A stretch of 64,000 nucleotides of DNA, taken from the NCBI RefSeq assembly GCF_035989285.1, contig NZ_CP108513.1, forward strand, positions 4,774,001-4,838,000. Reading direction: 5' to 3'. Positions 1-6,876 of this stretch are shown here, piece by piece. The number at the start of each line of letters is the position of its first letter. Position 1 is the first letter of the stretch. Source of the stretch: Streptomyces sp. NBC_01235. GTDB taxonomy: Bacteria; Actinomycetota; Actinomycetes; Streptomycetales; Streptomycetaceae. The notes below the pieces were generated by a model. It was not told where the DNA came from. It saw only the letters and a program-made list of their open reading frames with translations, and did not search any database. Made by a program: the position numbers and the translations under genes.

Positions 1-633
1 GGCCACGTCGTCGACGGAGAACGGGGACTCCTCGTCCTCCTCGGCGATACGGGCGTGAAAGACGACCTGGAGCAGGACGTCGCCCAGTTCCTCGCGGAGT
101 TCGTCGTAGTCGCCGTCCTCGATCGCCTCGACCAGTTCGTACGACTCCTCCACCGCGTACTTCGCCAGGCCCTTGTGGGTCTGCTGGGAGGACCAGGGGC
201 ACTCGGCGCGGATGCGGTCCATGACCTGGACGAGGTCGAGGAGCCGGGCGCCGGGGAGGTCGTAGGAGGCGGGGAGGAGTTCCAGCTCGGGCATCGACAC
301 CCGGCCGGAGCCCGCCAGGCGGGCCAGGCCGTCGGTGAGGGCCGGTTCGCCCTCGCCGGTGGCCACGACCACGACCGTGCGGCCGTCGGCACAGGCGGCG
401 ACCAGGTCCTCGGCGGTCGGGGAGCTCTCCTCGACCGCTATGCCCGCGTCCCGCAGATAGGGCAGCTGCGGGTGCGCGCCGTCCGCGCACAGCACCCGGT
501 CCGCCGTGCGCATGGCCTGCCAGGCGGGCCAGGACAGCAGACCGGGGGCGACCCGGTGGCTGGTGGTGAGCAGGACGATGCGGCCGGTGGCGTCGACGGC
601 GGCGGGGCCGCTGGATGGGCTGGATGCGTTCAC
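1..633 (-). CDS. mazG: MazG-family nucleoside triphosphate pyrophosphohydrolase (partial, 3' end missing)
   Basis: The gene runs off the left edge; 211 codons are visible from a GTG start. MazG enzymes hydrolyse NTPs to NMP and pyrophosphate in the cytoplasm and are thought to clean up aberrant nucleotides. The MazG signature is visible from about residue 140: DLVQVMDRIRAECPW, then QTHKGLAKYAVEESYELVEAI and EELGDVLLQVVFHA, which carry the metal-binding E-E-x-x-E/D helices. The first ~130 residues are a divergent region with no motif I can name, as is usual for Streptomyces homologues. The gene lies downstream of a same-strand SurA-like lipoprotein gene with a 115-nt gap. The start was chosen because GTG is the first start after an upstream non-coding stretch and the frame is open to the edge. 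Confidence in the family is high. Confidence 0.9.
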   Translation of the reverse strand, partial: MNASSPSSGPAAVDATGRIVLLTTSHRVAPGLLSWPAWQAMRTADRVLCADGAHPQLPYLRDAGIAVEESSPTAEDLVAACADGRTVVVVATGEGEPALTDGLARLAGSGRVSMPELELLPASYDLPGARLLDLVQVMDRIRAECPWSSQQTHKGLAKYAVEESYELVEAIEDGDYDELREELGDVLLQVVFHARIAEEDEESPFSVDDVA

Positions 634-748
634 ACCTCGAACGTAACCCACGCCCGCCGGCGGCCCCACGAGTTGTCCACAGGTCCGGCGGATTGGTCAT
701 ACCGGCCGTTCGCCGGCTTCCGTCAGCACCGTTTGCCGGGCCGCACCG

Positions 749-1393
749 TCACGTCGTCTGTTGCGTTCCCGCCGTCGTGATCTCCCGCACCCAGGGCGTC
801 TTCGCGTCGACGCGGGCGACCTTCTGCGCGTCCCAGCTGCCGTAGCGCGGGTTGAGGTCGACACCGAGGGCCTTGGACGCCTTGGACAGGGCGTTCCAGA
901 AGGCGGGCTGGCTGGTGTTCGTGTCGAGCTCGGTGGCGAGTTTCTGGGCTTCCAGCTGGAGGCGGAGGTTTTCGTCGAGGCGCTGCGGCGGGATGCCGTA
1001 CTGCTGGAGCCAGGCCGTCTGAAGGCCCTGCGCGCCGCCCGCCTGCTGTTCCAGACCGGTCCGCATCTGCTGGACCTCCCGGCGGCTGACGGTGATGCCC
1101 GCGTCCTCGGCGGCGCGGTGCAGCACCCGGTCGAGGACCATGCCGTGCAGGGTGTCGCGGGTGAGGGTGCCGGTCTGGGCGATGGCCTGCGCGTACTGCG
1201 CGTCGTCCTTGACCGCGGCGCGCTGGGCCGTGCGCACCTCGTTGACCCGGTTCTCCAGCTGCGCGACGGTGATCCGCTGGCCGCCGACGACGGCCGCCGC
1301 GCCGGGATGCGCGTCGTTCCCGCAGGCGGTGAGGAGGGGGGCCGCCGCGATCGCGGCGGACAGCAGGAGCGCGGTGCGACGACGGCGGTGCAA
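749..1393 (-). CDS. SurA N-terminal-like lipoprotein
   Basis: This 214-residue protein starts at TTG, which has a good GGGAGG ribosome site upstream; ATG starts further upstream lack one. The N-terminus is a lipoprotein signal: basic HRRRR, a hydrophobic stretch, and a lipobox LLTAC with the lipidated Cys near residue 23. The mature part resembles the SurA/PrsA N-terminal chaperone region (GGQRITVAQLENRVNEVR, followed by long amphipathic helices). No parvulin peptidyl-prolyl isomerase domain follows, so it is probably a chaperone-like protein on the outer face of the membrane and not an isomerase. It lies 115 nt upstream of mazG on the same strand, a pairing that I recall is common in Streptomyces. 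Its client proteins are unknown. Confidence 0.8.
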   Translation of the reverse strand: MHRRRRTALLLSAAIAAAPLLTACGNDAHPGAAAVVGGQRITVAQLENRVNEVRTAQRAAVKDDAQYAQAIAQTGTLTRDTLHGMVLDRVLHRAAEDAGITVSRREVQQMRTGLEQQAGGAQGLQTAWLQQYGIPPQRLDENLRLQLEAQKLATELDTNTSQPAFWNALSKASKALGVDLNPRYGSWDAQKVARVDAKTPWVREITTAGTQQTT

Positions 1394-1591
1394 GGGAGCC
1401 TCCCGAGGAGATTGTGCGACGGTGCACAAAGTCTTGCGGTGATCGATGGTAGGCAGTGGGACGGCTGGGGCCAACCCATTCGACCAACGATTCACCAGGA
1501 CTTCGGGCACCGCCGCGCCCGGTCGTCGCCCGCTCGTCGGTGCGAGGGCTCAGCCCCACCCCTTCCGCGTGCGTCCTTCAGGCGTTCCGGT

Positions 1592-2422
1592 TCAGCCGAC
1601 GATGGCGACCGGGGCGTCCCACGTGTCGCGGTCCACGGTGATCGTGTAGCCGCCGCGGGTCTCCTTGCTGTTGACCAGGAACTGGTGGCCGCGGCTGTGG
1701 TCGGTGTACTGCGTGGCGCCCCACGGCCAGTCCGTGGTCGTGGTGTCCTTCTTGTCCCAGAGGGCGTACCAGAGGTTGCCCGGCAGGTCCGTCTTGTTCG
1801 TCGCGGTGGCGATCGCCTTGGCGCTGGAGCTGGTGAAACCGTAGTAGCCGGCCCGGTACGTCTTGGCGCGCAGCGTCTTGGTGAAGGAGCGGACGTACGC
1901 CAGCACGGCGTCGTTGCACGCCTTGTTGGTGATGTCGTACGCCTCCATGTCGAGGTAGATCGGGCTGCCGACCTTCATGCCGAGCGCCGAGGCCTTGGCG
2001 ACCGCGTCCGCCGCGTCGGTCGCGCCGAGGGAGGTGGCCGTGGTGGCGGTGATCTTCTCGGGGCTGGAGCCGGTCTGGCAGGGCGGCTGGGCGCCGACGT
2101 AGAGCGGGATGAGCTTCCAGCCGACCGTGTTGACCGACTTCACCCAGGACGCGGTCAGGTTGGGCTGTGCGCAGCCGCGGTTCTTGCCGCCGACGTAGAC
2201 GGCGGCGCCGCCGTAGTAGCCGTCGGTCTTCCAGGCCTTCATCGCGGCCAGGGAGGGCGCGGTGCAGGTGTCGAAGGCGCGGCCGGTGTACGTCTTCTGG
2301 GCGGGCCAGGTGGTGGCCGCCATCGAGGTCTGCGCCGCTATCCCGGCCCCCGCGAGGACGGCCGCGCCGGCCACCCCCCACGTGATGTATCTGCGCCTTC
2401 TGGACTGCCGGTGCTCGGCCAT
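1592..2422 (-). CDS. Secreted DUF1906 (Rv2525c-like) glycoside hydrolase-like protein
   Basis: About 276 residues from the ATG that begins MAEHRQSRRRR; an in-frame ATG at 2440 (MKYGVG) is an alternative and neither has a strong ribosome site. The basic run RQSRRRR before a hydrophobic core (AGAAVLAGAGIAA) is a Sec/Tat-type signal, with RRRR but no clear twin-arginine consensus. The rest matches the DUF1906 TIM-barrel family related to GH25: AFDTCTAPSLAAMKAW, GYYGGAAVYVGG, PLYVGAQP, IYLDMEAYD (candidate acidic catalytic residues) and GYYGFTSS. The likely role is an exported enzyme acting on cell-wall glycan, but family members have poorly defined activity. It is monocistronic, convergent with nothing on the left and divergent from the membrane protein at 2695. 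Confidence 0.8.
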   Translation of the reverse strand: MAEHRQSRRRRYITWGVAGAAVLAGAGIAAQTSMAATTWPAQKTYTGRAFDTCTAPSLAAMKAWKTDGYYGGAAVYVGGKNRGCAQPNLTASWVKSVNTVGWKLIPLYVGAQPPCQTGSSPEKITATTATSLGATDAADAVAKASALGMKVGSPIYLDMEAYDITNKACNDAVLAYVRSFTKTLRAKTYRAGYYGFTSSSAKAIATATNKTDLPGNLWYALWDKKDTTTTDWPWGATQYTDHSRGHQFLVNSKETRGGYTITVDRDTWDAPVAIVG

Positions 2423-2694
2423 CCCCACCCCATACTTCATCTGTGCGTACCGCGCTGTCGCTGCGTACGGCTGCTGTGTCTCGCTGACGTTTCCTGATGC
2501 GGTGCGACGATACGGCGTCGACTCGACGTCGGGCATCGGAAACGGATCGCACCGTAACCTGCGGCATCCCTGTGATCGGAAAACACAGGTCCCCCATAGC
2601 CACAAGATTCGCCCATGTCACAGTAAAGAAGCGACAGGCCCTGGCGCGGCCCGCCCGTGTCCTACCCTTGCCCCCTGGTGACTTGGGGGGCGAC

Positions 2695-3123
2695 ATGACG
2701 ATGCCGACGACGGCTGCGACGGCGACCGGTGCGGACAGACGGCTGGAGGGCGGCTGGTTCCAGCGGCTCGCCTGGACGGTCCTGGTGTGGGGCTCACTCG
2801 GCTTCCTGGTCTGGGTGCCCTTCCTCTACGTGGCGATCCGCCGCGGGCTCTCCTCCGACTGGGCGGCCTTCGGGTCGTTCTCCCTGTACGAGTGCGTGAT
2901 CCTGACGTGGGCGGTGGTCTCGGACACCGACGACGGGGACGCCTTCCTGGGCGTCACGGTCCTGGTGACCCTGGTGACGGCGACGGTGCTCCTGCTCTTC
3001 GCGGTGTTCGACAAGAAGGCCCCGGCTTCGAGCCCGGTGTCGGGCCCGGCGTACGGAACGGGGCAGCCGTACGGGGCGGGACAGGCGAATCCGTATCAGC
3101 AGGGGTATCCCTACGGCCAGTAG
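2695..3123 (+). CDS. Small membrane protein with Gly/Tyr/Gln-rich tail
   Basis: This is a 142-residue protein beginning at ATG (MTMPTTAAT), with a GGGGGG-type ribosome site a few bases upstream. Two or three hydrophobic segments are visible: LAWTVLVWGSLGFLVWVPFLY around residues 25-50 and FLGVTVLVTLVTATVLLLFAVF around 80-105. The C-terminus is low-complexity (GQPYGAGQANPYQQGYPYGQ) and probably cytoplasmic. I recognise no functional family; such proteins are widespread in Streptomyces and annotated as integral membrane proteins. It is divergent from the DUF1906 gene and followed 32 nt later by a convergent GNAT gene. Confidence 0.7.
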   Translation: MTMPTTAATATGADRRLEGGWFQRLAWTVLVWGSLGFLVWVPFLYVAIRRGLSSDWAAFGSFSLYECVILTWAVVSDTDDGDAFLGVTVLVTLVTATVLLLFAVFDKKAPASSPVSGPAYGTGQPYGAGQANPYQQGYPYGQ

Positions 3124-3155
3124 AGCGCGAGCGCGGTCGAACCCCGCGCCGCGCC

Positions 3156-3899
3156 TCAAAGACTGTGCCGCATCCACACGTTGGGCTCGACGTACACCGC
3201 GTAGTCCCGCTCCGGCTCGCAGCGCACCGGTACCAGGGCGCCGGGGACCTCGATGTCGCCCGGTGTGTCGAAGGGCAGGCCGGTCCAGCGGCGCCACTCC
3301 GCCAGCGAGGCCGACACCGTCATCGACGCCGGCGCGATCCGTTCGACGGTCGCGCCCGCCCGGGCGTGCACGCGCAGCCACGGGTCGTACGGCAGTCCGT
3401 CCTCCCGCACCCGGTGCGCGTACTCCTCGACCGGGGTGTGCGGTTCGAGGTGCTTGGCGCTCGGCCGGACCGGGGCGACGACCTCGGTGAAGCCTTTCAC
3501 CCGGGCGTTGTCCCGCATCGCGGCGAGCATCCGCCCGGACAGGCCGAGGCCCTGGGCGTGCGGGGCGACCACGATCGAGATCGCGCTCACCGTGTCCGGC
3601 CGCACGCCGCGCCGCTGGTCGGCGAAGGCCCAGACGAGCACCTGGTCCCAGCCCCGGGCGGGCAGCTCGCCCCGGCCGTCGGCGTGCAGGGCGAACGGCA
3701 CGCTGTAGGCATGGGCGACGACCTCGCCCCGCTCGTCCCGCGCGAACAGCACATGCTCGGGGAACTCGACGGGGATCCGGCCGTAGTGCGCGTTGCCCAC
3801 CGGGTCCTGCGTGGTGAACTGCGGCCAGGTGTCGGGCATGTCCTGGACCGGGCCCAGCATGTCGGGGCATTCGGCGAGACTGGATACCTTCAGATCCAT
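3156..3899 (-). CDS. GNAT-family N-acetyltransferase
   Basis: A 247-residue protein starting at ATG (MDLKVSSLAEC). The acetyl-CoA-binding motif A of the GNAT fold is visible as ISIVVAPHAQGLGLSGRMLAAMRDNA, with the Q-x-x-G-x-G/S core. It is preceded by the usual beta-strand region (VAHAYSVPFALHADG). The C-terminal portion (DGLPYDPWLRVHARAG ... ASMTVSASLAEWRRWTGLPFD) is shared by a Streptomyces group of large GNAT proteins and may bind the substrate, which I cannot infer. It is convergent with the small membrane protein gene and lies 77 nt from the start of nothing else on its own strand, so it looks monocistronic. Confidence 0.8.
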   Translation of the reverse strand: MDLKVSSLAECPDMLGPVQDMPDTWPQFTTQDPVGNAHYGRIPVEFPEHVLFARDERGEVVAHAYSVPFALHADGRGELPARGWDQVLVWAFADQRRGVRPDTVSAISIVVAPHAQGLGLSGRMLAAMRDNARVKGFTEVVAPVRPSAKHLEPHTPVEEYAHRVREDGLPYDPWLRVHARAGATVERIAPASMTVSASLAEWRRWTGLPFDTPGDIEVPGALVPVRCEPERDYAVYVEPNVWMRHSL

Positions 3900-3976
3900 T
3901 CGGTCACGGTAGGCGAGGGAACGCGCGGACGGGAACGGATTTTCGGGGCCGGGCGGGGCGCCGGACCGCCGGATGC

Positions 3977-4723
3977 TCACCCCGCGTGGAAACGTTCCGG
4001 CGCCTTCGTCGGGTTGCCGCCGGTGGGGAGTTTCTGCTCGGGGCAGGTCTCCAGGACCTTCTCCATCGCGGACTTCTCCGCCGCGGAGACCCACAGCTCG
4101 TACTTCTTCTTCACGGCGACCTGGGCCGCGACATACGTGCACCGGTAGGCCTTGTTGGGCGGCAGCCACGTCGCCGTGTCGCCGTCCCCCTTGGAACGGT
4201 TGGTGCTCGCGTCGACGGCCAGGAGGTTGAGCGGGTCGTTGGCGAGCGCTATCCGCTTGCCGGCGTCCCAGTACTTGGCGCCCTTCTGCCAGGCGTCGGA
4301 CAGGGCGACCACGTGATCGATGTCGACCTTGCTGCTGCCCCGCCGGTAGGTCACGCTCTTCCCGGAGTACGGGTCCGACTCCAGCACGCCGTAGGACACC
4401 TTGCAGGTGCCGCCGGTGAACTTCACCTCCTCCAGGTCGCGCTTGAGTATGTCGTCACGGGTGTCACAGGAGTTGGAGTCCGTGTCCGCCCAGGCGGAGC
4501 CGAACCTGTCCCGCTCGTAGCCGGTCTTGGGGGCTCGCCCCTTCACGGTCAGCGACTCGGCCGCCGCGAGAGCCGGCCCGCCGCTCGCCGCTCCGCCGCC
4601 GGCCGTCGGCCCCGTACCGGTGGCACCGGCACCGGATCCGGTGGTCTGCTCGGTGCACCCTGCCGCCGTCACGGCACATATCAGCACGACGGCAGCCGCC
4701 GCCCCGCTCCTCAGACGCTTCAC
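3977..4723 (-). CDS. HNH endonuclease-fold lipoprotein (DUF1524/GmrSD C-terminal type)
   Basis: This 248-residue protein uses a GTG start with GGGGAGG upstream. The N-terminus is a lipoprotein signal with lipobox TAAGC (Cys near residue 22), followed by a Gly/Ala/Thr-rich linker to about residue 55. The catalytic part carries the DUF1524 motif VDIDHVVALSDAWQKGA (His-Val-Val-Ala-Leu, beta-beta-alpha metal finger) and a later ANDPLNLLAVDASTNRSKGDGDTATWLP motif with the conserved Asn/Ser-Lys-Gly-Asp. Paired cysteines (NSCDTRDD, GGTCKVSY, YRCTYV, ETCPEQ) suggest disulfides, which suits an extracytoplasmic protein. The family is common in actinomycetes as exported nucleases, presumably for scavenging DNA or RNA; the substrate is unproven. 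It is monocistronic and divergent from the small antitoxin-like gene. Confidence 0.88.
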   Translation of the reverse strand: MKRLRSGAAAAVVLICAVTAAGCTEQTTGSGAGATGTGPTAGGGAASGGPALAAAESLTVKGRAPKTGYERDRFGSAWADTDSNSCDTRDDILKRDLEEVKFTGGTCKVSYGVLESDPYSGKSVTYRRGSSKVDIDHVVALSDAWQKGAKYWDAGKRIALANDPLNLLAVDASTNRSKGDGDTATWLPPNKAYRCTYVAAQVAVKKKYELWVSAAEKSAMEKVLETCPEQKLPTGGNPTKAPERFHAG

Positions 4724-4912
4724 GCGCCCCTCCCCTTGCCTGGCCACTGCCACCCCGCACAGGGGCGGATTCCCCTGACGGGGACTGGCACACACCGTAG
4801 CGAGGGGGCGCGTGGAGGCAGTCGGGAGGTCCGGACCACAACCGACCCAAGTGGGCATCTCGCACGTCTCGGGAATATCGCCGGTGTGAGTCACCTCCGG
4901 AAGGAGCTCTGG

Positions 4913-5098
4913 ATGGGCATCTTCGACAGGTTCAAGAGCAACAAGGCGGCACAGGGCAAGGCCAGGGACGTGTCCGACGTGGGGGAACAGAAGATCGACG
5001 AGAAGACGGGCAACAGGTACGAGTCGCAGGTCGACTCCGCGCAGCAGCAACTGCACGAGCGGCTCGGCACGGACGAGGACCGGCCCGGCAACCCGTAG
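4913..5098 (+). CDS. Rv0909/MT0933-type antitoxin-like small protein
   Basis: A 61-residue protein starting at ATG with an excellent GGAAGGAG site 6-7 nt upstream. The sequence MGIFDRFKSNKAAQGKARDVSDVGEQKIDEKTG... matches the MT0933-like antitoxin family (short, highly charged, starting MG(I/L)FD, with a DEKTGGKY-like middle, here DEKTGNRY). In mycobacteria the family member Rv0909 is paired with the toxin Rv0910. Here no toxin gene is adjacent on either side, so the protein is either solitary or has another role; Streptomyces genomes often carry such orphans. It probably acts in the cytoplasm. Confidence 0.75.
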   Translation: MGIFDRFKSNKAAQGKARDVSDVGEQKIDEKTGNRYESQVDSAQQQLHERLGTDEDRPGNP

Positions 5099-5266
5099 CC
5101 CGAGGACTCGGCCACAGCCCGTCCGGAGACTCGCAAGGGCTGAGGTACCGACTTCACCTGGCACATGAGGCCGCCTGCGGAGACCACCCTCCCCGCGGGC
5201 GGTTTCACCTGTCGGCGCCATGGCCACCACCGCGCCCGACGGGGACGACGCGGACGCCCGGCCGGT

Positions 5267-5402
5267 CCGCGTCGCCGGCCGGTCCGCGTCGCCGTCTGGT
5301 CTGCGGCGCCGTCTGGTCCGCATCGCCGGCCGGTCCGCATCGCCGACTGGTCCGCATCGCCGGCCGGTCCGCATCGCCGACTGGTCCGCATTGTCGGCTG
5401 GT
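5267..5402. repeat. 17-bp tandem array, 8 units
   Basis: Eight contiguous 17-bp units, with consensus CCGCATCGCCGACTGGT and variants ending in GGCCGGT or GTCTGGT. The period is not a multiple of three, so the array reads all frames and is not a coding repeat. The last unit overlaps the first residues of a truncated TetR-like coding remnant. There are no spacers, which excludes CRISPR. This looks like a minisatellite formed by replication slippage. Confidence 0.9.
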
Positions 5403-5509
5403 CCCTGGTCCACGGCTTCGCCACCCTGCTGCTGGGCCACAACCTCGACGGCCTCCTGGGCGACGAGGAGCCCGAGGAGGTGCTCCGGCGGCTGCCGACG
5501 ACACCGTTC
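5399..5509 (+). pseudogene. Relic of a TetR regulator C-terminal (WHG-type) domain
   Basis: The frame beginning at 5399 reads WSLVHGFATLLLGHNLDGLL and continues GDEEPEEVLRRL. This is the conserved end of WHG-type TetR C-terminal domains, where a W-x-L-V-H-G-x-A/F-x-L-L helix is followed by an acidic tail and a terminal helix. No DNA-binding half exists upstream: the frame instead enters the 17-bp tandem array and a Pro/Arg-rich stretch. The gene therefore looks truncated, apparently at the array. The same frame is open into the SDR gene, but the SDR has its own promoter and start, so I treat this as a remnant and not an SDR extension. Because the match is short, confidence is moderate. Confidence 0.5.
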
Positions 5510-5557
5510 CGCCCGCCTGAACCGCCCGCCGCGCAACCCGGCGGGCCCGCCGGGCAC

Positions 5558-5588
5558 TTGACCCTGACACCGGCGTCAGGGTCCGAGC
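5558..5588 (+). promoter_or_regulatory. MerR-type promoter and operator of the SDR-merR operon
   Basis: A -35 TTGACC (5558-5563) is followed by a 19-bp spacer that contains most of the perfect inverted repeat ACCCTGAC-ACCGGC-GTCAGGGT (5561-5582), then a weak -10 CCGAGC near 5583-5588. An overlong 19-bp spacer filled by a dyad is the hallmark of MerR-family activators, which twist the DNA to realign the -35 and -10. The predicted transcription start is within a few bases of the SDR ATG at 5597, so the mRNA may be leaderless. This fits the absence of a good ribosome site. Confidence 0.7.
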
Positions 5589-5596
5589 ATCCCCTC

Positions 5597-6373
5597 ATGA
5601 GCGAAACGAACAGCCCCCGTACCGTCGTCGTCACCGGTGCCGGTACCGGTATCGGCCGCGCCACGGCCCACGCCTTCGCCGCGCAGGGAGCGCGCGTGAT
5701 CGCCGTGGGCCGGAGGGCGGAGCCCCTCGCCGAGACCGCCAGGACCGCAAAGACCACCGCGCACGACGACGAGCGCATCGTCCCGCTCGCCGTGGACATC
5801 ACCGCCGAGGACGGCCCCGCCACCGTCGTCCGTACGGCGCTGGAGCGTGGCGGCGGCCGCATCGACGTCCTGGTCAACAACGCGGCGATCGTCGACACCG
5901 CGTCCCTGCGCACCTACACCCGCGCCTCCGTCCTGCCCCCGCTCGCGACGAACCTGATCGCGCCGGTCCTGCTCACCCAGGCCGCGCTGCCGGCCCTGAC
6001 GGCGAGCCGGGGTGTCGTCGTGAACGTGACGACGTCCGTCGGACAGCGCGGCTGGCCGGGCAACTCCCTGTACGCGGCCGGAAAGGCGGCCCTCGAAGTG
6101 CTGACGCGCGGCTGGGCGGTCGAGCTGGCGCCGCTCGGGATCCGGGTCGTGGCAGTGGCGCCCGGTGCGATCGAGACGCCGATCGCCGACCACTGCGGTT
6201 ACACGCCCGAGCAGCGTGCCGCGATCCGCGAGTGGCAGCTGGAGCACACCCCGCTCGGCCGGGTCGGACAACCGGCGGAGGTCGCCTGGGCGATCGCCCG
6301 ACTGGCCTCGCCACACGCCTCGTTCATCACCGGCGTGGTCCTCCCGGTGGACGGCGGAGCGGTCGTCGCATGA
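5597..6373 (+). CDS. Short-chain dehydrogenase/reductase (SDR)
   Basis: A 258-residue classical SDR. The NAD(P)-binding TGAGTGIG is at residues 13-20, NNAA at 94-97, the catalytic Ser at about 147 (TTSVGQ), and Tyr159/Lys163 in YAAGK. The C-terminal PGAIETP, loop and PVDGGAVVA end are typical. GRR after the second strand (VIAVGRR) suggests NADPH preference. The substrate is unknown. The start at ATG (MSETNS) was preferred over upstream in-frame codons because those lie in the TetR relic, and a MerR-type promoter ends a few bases before it. Its stop overlaps the merR start (ATGA), so the two are translationally coupled. The SDR is the probable target of MerR control, responding to an unknown inducer. 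Confidence 0.88.
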   Translation: MSETNSPRTVVVTGAGTGIGRATAHAFAAQGARVIAVGRRAEPLAETARTAKTTAHDDERIVPLAVDITAEDGPATVVRTALERGGGRIDVLVNNAAIVDTASLRTYTRASVLPPLATNLIAPVLLTQAALPALTASRGVVVNVTTSVGQRGWPGNSLYAAGKAALEVLTRGWAVELAPLGIRVVAVAPGAIETPIADHCGYTPEQRAAIREWQLEHTPLGRVGQPAEVAWAIARLASPHASFITGVVLPVDGGAVVA

Positions 6374-6792
6374 GACTGACGCGCATGCAGCAGCCCAGCC
6401 GGCCCCGGTCGCCTCTGCGCATCGGCGAGCTCGCGGAAGCCACCGGCGCCTCGCCGCGCGCCCTGCGCCACTACGAGCAGGCGGGGCTCATCGCCTGCGA
6501 GCGTGCCGCCAACGGTTACCGGCTCTACGACCCGGCCGTCGTCGTGCGCGTCCGCAACATCCGTCGGCTCGTGGAGGCGGGGCTCACCCTGGACGACGTC
6601 CGCGTCTTCCTGCCGTGCCTGGACCGGGACGTGACCGCGTCGCCGCCGACCGGCCGGACTCTTCAGGTCGCGCTGCGCCGGCTGGCGGTCATGGAGGAGC
6701 GGATCGCGGCCCAGGTCGCGGTCCGCGACCGGCTCGCCGCGGCCCTGGCCGAGGCCACCGGCGGACCCGGACGGATCCGGCCGGTGGCCTGA
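6370..6792 (+). CDS. MerR-family transcriptional regulator
   Basis: A 140-residue protein coupled to the SDR gene by an ATGA overlap. The N-terminal winged helix is clear: LRIGELAEATGASPRALRHYEQAGLI (residues ~16-41) followed by GYRLYDPAVVVRVRNIRRLVEAGLTLDDVRVFLPCL. A coiled-coil dimerisation helix (LRRLAVMEERIAAQVAVRDRLAAALAEA) forms the rest. There is no C-terminal ligand domain and only one Cys (in FLPCL), so a metal-type sensor is not supported; it belongs to the short, uncharacterised MerR class. It likely binds the dyad at 5561-5582 and autoregulates the operon. Confidence 0.88.
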   Translation: MRLTRMQQPSRPRSPLRIGELAEATGASPRALRHYEQAGLIACERAANGYRLYDPAVVVRVRNIRRLVEAGLTLDDVRVFLPCLDRDVTASPPTGRTLQVALRRLAVMEERIAAQVAVRDRLAAALAEATGGPGRIRPVA

Positions 6793-6806
6793 GGACGTCC
6801 CGAGCC

Positions 6807-6857
6807 GGACGATCCCCGAGCCCGGACGATCCCCGAGCCCGGACGATTCCCGGGCCC
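6807..6857. repeat. 17-bp tandem repeat, 3 units
   Basis: Three adjacent copies of GGACGATCCCCGAGCCC (the third has two changes) fill the 84-nt gap between the convergent merR and mfd genes, with degenerate partial copies on both sides. The period equals that of the 8-unit array 1.5 kb upstream, but the sequence is unrelated. Confidence 0.8.
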
Positions 6858-6876
6858 GGACGCCTCCGTGGCTGCC

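Noticed and set aside
4913..5098. Toxin partner for the antitoxin-like protein
   Set aside because: Neighbouring genes are an HNH lipoprotein (exported, divergent) and non-coding repeats; no Rv0910-like START-domain toxin is visible.
5267..5402. CRISPR-like appearance of the tandem repeats here and at 19521-19600
   Set aside because: Repeats are contiguous with no unique spacers and there are no cas genes.
5165..5596. In-frame 5' extension of the SDR gene
   Set aside because: The extension is made of a tandem array and a TetR-like fragment, and the promoter and operator lie immediately before the ATG at 5597.
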